A stretch of 64,000 nt of DNA from Rhabditoides inermis. Lineage: Eukaryota; Nematoda; Chromadorea; Rhabditida; Rhabditidae. The notes beneath the pieces are model-generated. The model saw only the letters and a list, made by a program, of their open reading frames with translations, was not told the DNA's origin and made no database searches. This document shows positions 12,401 to 20,758 of the stretch, in pieces. Made by a program: the position numbers and the translations under genes. The stretch spans positions 26,001-90,000 of the forward strand of contig CAWZYM010000432.1 in assembly GCA_963966185.1 (NCBI GenBank), given 5' to 3'. Each line of letters begins with the position of its first letter. Within the stretch, counting starts at the first letter, position 1.

Positions 12401-15400
12401 CAGCTTACAGCGGTAATATGTCACAAATGCTTTGCAAAGAACGGCTAAGCTGCGGGTACGGTATGCTCTTAGAAAGTCATTGATTCCCCAAAGTGTGCGA
12501 TCGACAATGCGTTTAATGTAGTCATCGAAAGAAAGGCGAGTAGAGATATACACACCAAGATCTTTAACACACTCTGGGGTTTCTAGAGTCACTGTGCCAA
12601 GGGAATATGCATACAGCGGATTTCGCTTGCCCAAGTGAAGAACCTGTGTTTTGCTAGCAGATATGGTGAGACCCCACTCAATCGACCACTTAGAAACACA
12701 GTCGACTGCTTGCTGAAACATAGTGCGCGCGGTGAGATCGAGGGGACAGAACGCGTAGGACACTTTCAAATCGTCAGCATACAATGCGCAGCGAACATAG
12801 TCCGGCAAACAGTCGACAAAGTTGTTAATAAATACATTGAAAAGAAGAGGCCCGAGACAGCTCCCCTGAGGAACACCGCAATTCACAGTGCGTGGGGAGG
12901 ATAGACACTGACTGACAAGTACACGCGTTGTTCTATCGCACAGAAAAGACTTGATCCACGCGAGTGCACTGCCGCGAACACCAAGTGAGTGGAGCTTCTT
13001 GAACAACATGGAATGATTTATGCAATCAAACGCCTTTTTGTAATCTACATAAAGGCAGTCGACTACTTGCCCGTCGGTGAGATCACGCGACCACTGGGCA
13101 TGACACTCGACGAGCTGTGCGCATGTGGATCGGCCCGCGCGGAAACCGAATTGGCGAGAGGTGAGAAGGCAGTGTTTTTCAAAGTGCTCTGTCATCTGCG
13201 CCGCGCAAATCCTCTCCAGCAGTTTGGAAAGTGTGGCAGTGAGAGCAATGGGACGGTAGTTGACTAACTCACTCTGGGACCCACCCTTGTGGATGGGTCT
13301 CACATACATGCGTTATCCCATCTGGTGACGTATTGATTTTTGGCGCGAGTGAGCGTATTGTTTTGGCAATGAGAATGTGGGTAATGTGAAATTGATTGAT
13401 TGAATGGGAAGAATCAGTGAGTGGCGCACCAGACGGGATTGGTAGATTAGAATACACTGAGTCAAAATACTCTGAAAAAGCCTCTGCCTTCTCACTCTCA
13501 TCATGAATGTACACGCCATCAGCAGAGCTTATTGGGCCGATTCCATCTGCGGGGTTCAGCCTGGATCGAACGTGGTGAAAGAATTTTCTCTGTCCCTTAG
13601 AGAGCAGACTCGACTCAAGCTTGGTGTTCCATGCGTACAGCGCGCGTCTCAGATCTTTCTGTGCTCGTTTATAGTCGGATTGGATCCTTTATGCCATCCG
13701 TGACATTTCACATGTTGTGCAGTTTTGTGCAACACAACATGTATGTCATCAAATATCCAAAACGCTTCCATCAGTAGGAATCGAACCCGTGAACAGATCG
13801 CGGCGATTGTGCGCTACTGGCGCACACTACCACTGCGCCATAGAGGCAGTGGTTAAGAGATCGAAGAGAGAGCCCATCTAGCTGCACTGGCCTCTTCAGT
13901 GTACGATGATGAGATATAACAAGCATGCATATCTTCGATCCTCTCAGGACGAGCCTCAATGGCGCAGTGGTTGAGCGCGCCGCCAGTGCGCAATCGCTGA
14001 GTTCTGACCACGGGTTCGATTCCTTCGCATGAAAGCGTTTTGGATATTTGAAGACCTTCATGTTGTGTTGCACAAAACTGCACAACATGTGAAATGTCAC
14101 GAATGGCATATAGGATCCAAACCGACTATAGTGTCGCGGGAATAGGGTCGCCTGGCGGCAAGGCGCGTCGCTTTCGCACTCAGACGCTGGATATATGCTG
14201 GAGTTTTCTGCCTGTTACTGCGCTGCGGTTTCAGTGGAATAAAGTCCAATTGACAGGATGCGACACAATCTTGGAACAAACTGCAACACTCAGCGAGTGT
14301 CCGTCCGGCGAATGTGAGAGTCCAGTCAATGGAGGCAATGCGCGAGTTGATGGCGGGCCAGTCCGCCTTGGCATAATCAAAGCGAGGTGAGAGGGTAGAG
14401 CGCTGCGTTTGGCGAATAGAGAGAGAGGCAATCACTGGGAGGTGATCACACAACGCAACACGTGAGCCGATGGAAATGTGTGAGAAGAGATCAACCTTGT
14501 CAGTCAGTATCAGATCGAGAATGTGGGGAGTTTGCCCGGGCCGGTGGACCATAGTGGGTTTATGGACCAGTTGGGATAGCGAAAACGTGGCGGTAAAGTT
14601 GATAAATGAGCGATCGAGAGAGTGGATCGCTGTGAGTGAGCGCCAGTCAATATGCGGGAAGTTGAAATCGCCGGCTAGAATATGCGCGCGCGAGTCGGGC
14701 CGAAAAAGAGAGCGGAGTGATGCAATCATTCGCTCACCGGCGGCCCTCACTGCGCGAGTGGTACCGGGTGTGCGATAGACAGCTATAACGCGGAGAGGTT
14801 GCTGAAGCTGGAGACTGGCAGAGGGTAGAATATCAAGGCATACAATCTCACACAGATCATCAATATGCACGCACTCGACTAGAACACACGAGAGACCAGA
14901 GGACACCAAGACTAGTACTCCACCTGCATGAGACAAACGATCGCACCTATACACACTAAACTGGCCTCCGAATCGCATAAAATCAGAACTATCGTGCACA
15001 TCCAACCACGACTCAGTCACGATACACGGGGTCTTCAGTCACGATACACGGGGTCTGGCTAAGGGTGGTCTTGGAGATACTCTGTAATTTCAAGCCATTC
15101 GAACGCAATGATGATGATCTTGAATTTGCAAGCATGAAGGGATTAGGAGCATTTACGAAACCATACAGATAGCTATGAACAAGGCGCAAATCTGACAAAG
15201 TTCTGCGAGTCCACAGTGTGTCAAGCTCCAATTGTTTCAGTCGACATTGATATGACAGTTTCGGGGCAAGCATTCTAGTGAAGGATCTTTGCACAGCTTC
15301 TAATTCGTTAGTTTGAGTTACGTTAAGTGCAAGAAGCACCTCACTACCGTACTCGAGAACTGGTCGTATTTTATATTTATAGAAGTTTAAAAACAACGAC

Positions 15401-18400
15401 TCATTCCGTTGGAAGGCCATTCGTAATACACCGACTCGTGAAGATGTTTTCTGAATGAATTTTTCTGATATGCTCGCTTGGACTGAGATCGGATGTGAGA
15501 TAAATACCAAGATCTTTGATTGAGTCAGTGCAGGCTATTACGGAGCCATCACACGTATATACAGACTTGATGGCACGTTTTCCAAAATGAATAACTCTGG
15601 ATTTAGCAGCCGATAGTAAGAGTTGGCGCTCACCAAGCCATTGATGTACATTTACCAAGTCAGTTTTGAGTAATACTTTGAAATTGGGAATGTTCTGTGG
15701 AATTGACAGTTTCATGTCATCCGCGTACAAGAAGTATTTGCTATGTTTAATAACAGAGCCGATTCCATTTACATAGATCAAGAAAAGTAGAGGTCCAACA
15801 ACACTACCTTGTGGTACACCACTAAGAACTGGAATCCAATCTGATAGTCCTGTGCCCACCCTTACCGACTGAGTGCGGTCAGATAGAAACAGATTCAACC
15901 ACCGGAGAGTTTTTCCATCAATCTTGTATGACCTGCATACCTCATTTAATCTTCTATGAACAACTGAATCAAACGCCTTTTTAATATCTAGATAAATCGT
16001 GTCTACCGGTATTTTTTTATCCAAATGTTTAACTAAATATCCTACATATTCAACCATTTGACTTGTTGTGCCTCTACCATCGAGAAAACCATGCTGCTGT
16101 GGATTTATTATGTTGTATTTCCACAAATGACATCGAATGTTATAGCATAGCATTCTCTCAAACACCCGGCTTGCGCAACAGGTCAACGTAATAGGTCGAT
16201 AGTTAGTACACTGTGTTTTATCACCACTTTTGAAGACCGGGACAACTATACCCTTACGCCATATTGATGGAATAACACCCTCATGAAAACACTGTGAGAA
16301 AATTATCGATAGAGGTTCTGCGATGACAACAGCGAGGGCTTGTAAAATAATAGAGGGAATCTCATCTGGACCACAGGATATTTTTCTTTTAGTTCTTTTC
16401 AGGTATTCGTAAACACAATGGGGACTGAAATCTACGTCTGCTATCGAGTGGGCACCAGGATGGTCTTGTAAATGGAATGGCTCGTTATTATCTCTCGAAA
16501 AAACCGAGCCAAAAAACTCATTGAATAGAGTGGCTCTTTCTCGATCGTCTGAGACTACTCTACCACTACTATCAGTTAGATCCGGAATGGGGTCAACCGG
16601 TGCTAACTTCGATTTTACATATTGCCAGTAGCGCGCAGGAGAGGAACTGTTCAGGATGTGTGCTTCTCGTTCTTGTATGCATTGTTTGATACTTCGACGA
16701 TACTCTTTCAGTAAGCACTTATAACGCTCTCGATCCTGTATGCTACTGGAAGTTTTCTGCCGATGGTGCAACCGTCTTACTCTATTTTGAAGTTTTTCTA
16801 GCCATTTTGGGAATTTTGGAGAGTGATCACGGTTGACTTGTATTTGAGGTATACGGTAGCGTATTGCGTCTTTTATAATGTCACAGAATCGGGAATAACG
16901 GGAATTGATATCAGAGTCTGACAACTCAGCTGACCAATTCACCAAAGAGAGATCTTGGATAATAGCATTGTAGTCACCGTTACGATAGTCATAAGCAGCG
17001 TGGGCAGTATCACGCGCTCTTTTGCATATCAACGTCATTTCTCCTTCCACACAACAATGATCAGAATATCGATCAAGGTTCGATCAGTGGAGAGAATTAA
17101 ATCGAGTATGTTCATGCCACGAGTTGGCTCTGTCACTAGTTGATAGAGACCTAGGGAGTTACAATACGAGAGAAATCCTTGTGAGGATGCAGTATTTGCG
17201 CTTTGAGAATGCCACCGTATACCAGGGAAATTCAAATCACCAACGATAAGAAGCGTGCAATCAACGTTTAGATCCTTCACAAACTGGGAGAAGAGCGGAG
17301 TAAATTGCGGATCTGATCCTGGAGGTCTATACAACCCAATCAGAACAAACTCAGATACACCACATGAAATCCGGACAGCGACACAATCAAAAGAGCAACA
17401 GCTGTGTACTGCAAGCAGTGTGTTTTGAACGCGCGCAGAAATGCAAACGAGTACTCCTCCACCACCCTTATGAGTTCTTGCCACGGAATGGCACGTATAT
17501 GATGGAAAGGTTGGGACATGGTCAGAGGGACTAAGCCAAGTTTCACAGATAACATTGATTGATATGGGAAAGTTAGACAAACGATGAGTTAATAAACTTA
17601 GATTTTTACGAATAGAACGAATATTATCTTTCAAAAGTACTTCCAAGTAAAAGTAGTTGGTTTGTACTGTTGTCTCAGTTGAGCAAAAGGACTGACATGT
17701 TTTCAATGGAGACATGTGCCAACAGGCTCTCTCTCTCATACCAGTGCAAAGGCCATATTATAATGAACGCGTTTACGAAGTTATGCAGTTATTATCTAAA
17801 AGCACAACTTCTGGTGTAACATAACACGTCGAATAATGCTGAGAGCCTGTTTGCACATGTCTCCATTGAAAACATGTCAGTCCTTTTGCTCAACTGAGAC
17901 AACAGTACAAACCAACTACTTTTACTTGGAAGTACTTTTGAAAGATAATATCTGTCCTTTTCTTAAGTTTTGTTTCACAAAATTACATTTTCATACACGT
18001 TCGCGATTCGCTGCGAGGATACCGACGCGCACCCGCTATTCGCCTATCTCTCTCTCTCTCACTCACACACAGAGGGGGCGGGGCGAAAGCGATTGTCCGA
18101 CGCCCGACACCAATCTCAATCCGCACTCGAATGCGGACTCTCCGTATCTCGCTTCAAATTCAATCAAACTCAATACAACTTTCTATAACTCTATCGAATA
18201 GAGATGTGAATGCAATGCAACAGTGGAAATCACTTCAAAATGAAGAAAAGTGCTTCATCCGGGAAAAGTCGTTTTTGAGCATTCTAGCACGCGGGGACAT
18301 CCAGTACAAACGAGAGGGCGCTGGCGCGCCCTCTCTAATTACACGAAAAAAGACTAACTAGATTGCTCTCAGTGCTCTTAGACATTTACGGTAGATCCCT

Positions 18401-20275
18401 CGTTCTCATCCTCCCCACCCTTTCCGGCGTCAGCAGAGTCGACGCCCGCATCAGAGATCGCCTGTCCACTTGTCGCACTCCCCGACGAGCCCTTCCAGTA
18501 GAAGAGGTGCTCGATGGACATGTTACGGACACAGTACCTAGGCGAGTGGATCTGGTCATTAACGGACAACACATATCTACGCAGTTGCTTATCTCTCTCC
18601 CTCTCGAGGTAGGTCTGGTCGTCGCGAGCGAAGTGTCCAGCCTTCCGTCCGAGCATCGCCTTCACTTCCGGCTTGTGGTCCACGTCACGCAGCACGATCT
18701 TGATCGGTCTGTATCCGTTCCTGGTTCGGTCCCTCTTGTGCGGAAAACGGAAGCTCTCCTTTATGTTGGCTGCAGGGATGCCGTTCTCCTCCAGGATGTT
18801 CTTCAGTTCCGCGGTCAGTGTCTCGCTCGTCTCGTCGTCCTTCTCCGGTCGTCCAATCAGCACAATCCTTTCGTCCTTTCCGTCTCTCTTCCGCTCCTCC
18901 TTCATCTTTCCACTCGCCACGTACTGCTCAAACTCGGGATGTCGCGGAGCACGAGCGATCACATGTTTGATGTCGTACACATCGAATGCAACCTTCGTCT
19001 TCTCCTTCTCCATCTTCTGCTTCTCCTCCACTACTTTCTTACTATTCCGACAGTCCGTGATCAGCTCCTCCAGGTTCTTCTCAATGATCCTTGTCTGAAT
19101 ATCGATGGTTGCTGACTGCGATGCCAGCGTCTCCGAAAGCTTCTTGATCGTATCCGCCTGCTGCCCCACCAACTTCTTCGCAGCACTCAAGTCCGCCAGA
19201 ACAGCATAGTACCTCGACTTGTAGTCTTCTTCGTCGACCATTTAAAACAACAGCCAACCGCACGCAGACAACAATGAAAGGGGAATGAGGCGAGTGAGAG
19301 GATATAAAGTGCGCGATGTCATAATACTTGTTCCGAAAAGAGCGAGAATTCAAAACCACAAGTTTCAGAGAGGAAAGTGAGTGATTAGTATCAGAGAGCA
19401 CCGGATCAGTCAAAGAATCGGAAAGTCTATGCGTACCCGCATCTCGCAAATACACGTCACCAATCGATACCTGGGGAGGGGCGGGGTCAAGCGAGTGCGG
19501 CTGGCACGAGTCCTAGGCGACGATGTGGGGCACGGGGGCGGTATCGGGCGGGGAGTGCAGCTCGCTCATCGACACGTCTGCTGCCAGCTCCTCCGCGTTC
19601 TCGGCCTCCTGCGACTGCTGGCTCGTCCCGGCTGCCGGCGACACTGCAATGGGGGTGGCAGCGATGATCTTCTTTCCACTCTTGCGAGTGGATCTGCGAG
19701 GGGCGGCGCGCCGCGCGGCGGGGATCTTGGCGAAAGTGACAGTGGCGGGCTTGGGCTTGGCCTGTGCCTGCTTGCGCTTCTTCTGCTGCGGCGGCTCGGG
19801 CGAACCGCCCTGGGTGGCAAGCGCGGGGGCAGAGTGAGAGATCGCCGCGGGGTCATTGACAAAAGCGCGCGGGTGCGAGAGCGTTACCAGTCTACAATCG
19901 CGCACCACCTTGCACACCATGCCTTGATTGATCCCTATCTTTATCTGGTAAGACAGTTTGGATCGCAGTTGGTGGATGGTGTGAATTGGACGCTGTTTGT
20001 AGAGCTGATGGAAGGGGACTGGACGTGGACGTCGATGTTGTACACGGACGAGTGGAGGAACACTGACCGCACGCCTGTCGACTACAACTGGAACACGTCC
20101 ACACCTGCCGAGAACGGCAACGACTGCGTGTACTATCATGTGAGAGCCCCACCTCTTGTGCATCAATCACCTCAATATATGGATCTTTGTGTTTCAGCGG
20201 TTCACTCAAACGTGGCAAGCGGGCGCATGCACTGACAAGTATGGATTCGTGTGCAAGAAGAAGCCGTCACAGTGA
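6467..20275 (+). CDS. Secreted protein with two C-type lectin domains, 9 exons
   Basis: Exons: 6467-6565, 6614-6719, 6892-7014, 7233-7312, 7528-7608, 7926-7979, 8227-8341, about 19880-20139, 20198-20275. The N-terminus MLLLWVLSISSLSLA is a signal peptide. Domain 1 runs from CPPGMEYNDQENLCYY through the core FWMGGMWNE and WSWIDWTPINYSKW to TRKPFVC. A Thr/Pro linker leads into domain 2, which starts CGSDWMYDRQLDYCYK and ends YGFVCKKK. Canonical Ca/sugar motifs are degenerate: EPV instead of EPN in domain 1, STP in domain 2 and no WND, so classical calcium-dependent sugar binding is doubtful. Exon 8 is clearly coding (GDWTWTSMLYTDEW), but its 5' end is uncertain. The intron before it is 11.5 kb and full of transposons. 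AATAAA lies at about 20295. Nematode CLEC proteins of this type are often secreted or immune-related, but the role here is not known. Confidence 0.85.
7741..7909. mobile_element. MITE with GACTGAC termini, diverged copy
   Basis: The ends are roughly inverted (GTGGTCTCTTCAAAC on the left, GTTTGAAGAGACTGAC on the right), and the interior is built of short TTCGAAG/AAGTATT-like repeats. It is related to the better-preserved copy at 48041-48197 and lies in the intron before lectin exon 6. Confidence 0.5.
8000..8172. repeat. Dispersed repeat, inverted partner at 42450-42622
   Basis: This segment of lectin intron 6 matches 42450-42622 in reverse orientation over about 170 bp, sharing blocks such as TTCGAACTGCAA, GTAGATC and CTAGCGCTCTGGCGC. 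It has no coding signature and is probably a short non-autonomous element. Confidence 0.65.
8748..8812 (+). repeat. tRNA-like sequence in left arm
   Basis: The A box TGGCCTAGTGG and a B-box-like AGTTCGGTTCC are correctly spaced for a tRNA, but no acceptor stem pairs, so this is a tRNA-derived (SINE-like) module and not a functional tRNA gene. Confidence 0.65.
9300..10155 (-). pseudogene. Unidentified multi-exon gene or captured gene fragment
   Basis: Four exon-like blocks with good splice signals on the minus strand: 10073-10155 (contains VKDSLSEWTYDSV), 9740-9856, 9550-9680 (contains LLVAGVDLTAVTIEWTQN) and 9300-9506 (starts SPMKLLWQGFLRDVRAF). The 9680/9550 to 9506 junction is in phase. 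The frame joining 9740-9856 to 9550-9680 would cross a stop, so the chain is probably incomplete or decayed. The alternating hydrophobic, G-rich text might be beta-propeller-like, but no family is recognised. The whole block sits between the arms of an inverted-repeat element and inside a lectin intron. Confidence 0.4.
11379..11443 (-). repeat. tRNA-like sequence in right arm
   Basis: Inverted partner of 8748-8812. The B box reads GAGTTCGATTCC, closer to consensus than the left copy. It points into the element, so the two tRNA-like modules face each other. Confidence 0.65.
12344..13671 (-). pseudogene. RT1 reverse transcriptase region
   Basis: RNA-dependent DNA polymerase domain of RT1. Motifs in order are YRPIALTATLSKLLERI, VDYKKAFDCINH, GVPQGSCLGPLLFNVF and the catalytic YADD box, followed by a thumb region (GVYISTRLSFDDYIKR). 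The segment 13514-13269 has shifted frame relative to the rest, so the ORF is broken. Confidence 0.85.
13771..13846 (-). repeat. tRNA-like module, left arm of TA-flanked MITE
   Basis: The minus strand has A box TGGCGCAGTGG and a perfect B box GGTTCGATTCC. There is no paired acceptor stem. Confidence 0.7.
13954..14029 (+). repeat. tRNA-like module, right arm of TA-flanked MITE
   Basis: The plus strand has A box TGGCGCAGTGG and B box GGTTCGATTCC, inverted relative to the left-arm module. Transcription from either would run out of the element. Confidence 0.7.
14131..15020 (-). pseudogene. RT1 endonuclease region
   Basis: Apurinic-endonuclease-like domain of a LINE ORF2. TESWLDVHDSSDF is the ETW/ESW motif, LAGDFNFPHIDW the catalytic GDFN box, ILDLILTD and CDHLPVIASL the later motifs. 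The N-terminal part lies 4.2 kb away at 19455-19270 because RT2 landed within the domain. Confidence 0.85.
15013..17739 (-). pseudogene. RT2 ORF2: endonuclease plus reverse transcriptase, two frameshifts
   Basis: Near full-length LINE ORF2. The endonuclease at 17739-17035 has ICETWLSPSD, VGDLNFPGIRW and NILDLILS. The frame then changes to 17050-15401, a 549-residue reverse-transcriptase frame with YRPITLTCCASRVFERM, LDIKKAFDSVVH, SGVPQGSVVGPLLFLIY and YADDMK. The frame changes again to 15510-15013 for the C-terminal region (IRPVLEYGSEVL). Two frameshifts break it, but it is the best-preserved LINE here. RT3 is a relative. It is nested in the RT1 endonuclease. Confidence 0.87.
17622..17951. 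repeat. Inverted duplication of the RT2 5' end
   Basis: 17622-17730 (RT2 5' end on minus) is repeated in reverse at 17841-17951 with near identity, separated by about 110 bp. Shared blocks include AAGTACTTTTGAAAGATAAT and ACATGTCTCCATTGAAAAC (as read on plus in the second copy). It would form a long hairpin. Confidence 0.85.
18305..18345 (+). mobile_element. Helitron-like 3' terminus (hairpin plus CTAAT)
   Basis: A near-palindrome GAGAGGGCGCTGGCGCGCCCTCTC followed by TAATT matches, with one extra base in the loop, the terminal hairpins at 33.9, 34.4 and 35.2 kb. It lies between RT2 ORF1 and ORF2. Confidence 0.5.
18378..19241 (-). CDS. LINE ORF1-like protein, coiled coil plus RRM-like fold (287 aa)
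   Basis: Intact 287-codon frame. Residues 1-80 are heptad-like and rich in K, E and L (coiled coil). A central stretch with RIVLIGRPEKDDETSETL and RPIKIVLRDVDHKPEVKAML resembles the RRM-like part of LINE ORF1 proteins, which bind RNA as multimers. The C-terminal tail is acidic and Ser/Gly-rich. It lies upstream of RT2 ORF2 on the same strand, so it is probably RT2's ORF1; assignment to another inserted element cannot be excluded. Confidence 0.65.
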   Translation of the reverse strand: MVDEEDYKSRYYAVLADLSAAKKLVGQQADTIKKLSETLASQSATIDIQTRIIEKNLEELITDCRNSKKVVEEKQKMEKEKTKVAFDVYDIKHVIARAPRHPEFEQYVASGKMKEERKRDGKDERIVLIGRPEKDDETSETLTAELKNILEENGIPAANIKESFRFPHKRDRTRNGYRPIKIVLRDVDHKPEVKAMLGRKAGHFARDDQTYLERERDKQLRRYVLSVNDQIHSPRYCVRNMSIEHLFYWKGSSGSATSGQAISDAGVDSADAGKGGEDENEGSTVNV

Positions 20276-20337
20276 ACCAAAAAGGAAATCTTGCAATAAA
20301 ACCTATCAGAAGAATCACTGCGCAGTGTGATCATCAT

Positions 20338-20420
20338 CTCGTCTCGTCTCGTCTCGTCTCGTCTCGTCTCGTCTCTCTCTATCTCTATCTCTATCTCACT
20401 CTCTCTCTCATCTCTATCTT
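20338..20420. repeat. GTCTC pentanucleotide and CTCTAT microsatellite
   Basis: About seven tandem CTCGT/GTCTC units followed by CTCTAT and CT repeats, just downstream of the lectin gene's polyadenylation region. Confidence 0.95.
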
Positions 20421-20758
20421 TCTCACTCTTTCACATCTCTCTCTCTTCTTTTTCACTTTAGGGGTTCCTATGATACATCCTGTCTTTTGAGGAAACCCGG
20501 TGTGATTAGTTAGTGTCCCGTAGCGCCCGCGATCTTCCCAAAGTCTGACTTCTGAAATTTGTCTGGCGTTTCTTTCGTTCGAATCGAGAATGACCATGCC
20601 AGAGTTTTCCACTGCGTGTAATTGCGAGTTTCTCGTGATCATCGGTCAGACGTAGCCTCATTAGCATGAGGGGCGTGACAAGGGGGGCGGGGCGTCGGGG
20701 ATCGAGGCCAGCTGGCCGATCGCAGTCTTGTCATTGCCTCGTTCTCCCCTCCGCCAGG

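Larger units (their letters stand above)
13672..14128. mobile_element. TA-flanked MITE with two outward tRNA-like arms
   Basis: 457-bp element with terminal inverted repeats of about 90 bp beginning TAGTCGG and sharing TTTCACATGTTGTGCAG, flanked by TA at 13670-13671 and 14129-14130 as in Tc1/mariner insertions. It splits RT1 between endonuclease and reverse transcriptase; the two flanks keep the same reading frame when one TA and the element are ignored, which supports the boundaries. Each arm contains a tRNA-like module pointing outward. Confidence 0.85.
12005..19905 (-). mobile_element. RT1: CR1/Jockey-like LINE, interrupted
   Basis: Non-LTR retrotransposon on the minus strand inside the lectin's large intron. 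In its own 5'-3' order: a basic, Ala/Pro/Lys-rich ORF1-like remnant (19880-19513), the start of an apurinic-like endonuclease (about 19455-19270, with KLVVLNSRSFRNKYY), a break filled by RT2, the rest of the endonuclease (15020-14131; GDFNFPHIDW, DLILTD, CDHLPV), a MITE insertion, the reverse transcriptase (13671-12344; GVPQGSCLGPLLF, YADDLK) and a decayed C-terminal region to about 12005. Two nested insertions and scattered stops mean it is dead. Confidence 0.8.

Noticed and set aside
19513..20166. 217-codon minus-strand ORF as one gene
   Set aside because: Its first half is antisense to lectin exon 8; only the basic Ala/Pro-rich second half (19880-19513) is kept as a probable LINE ORF1 remnant.
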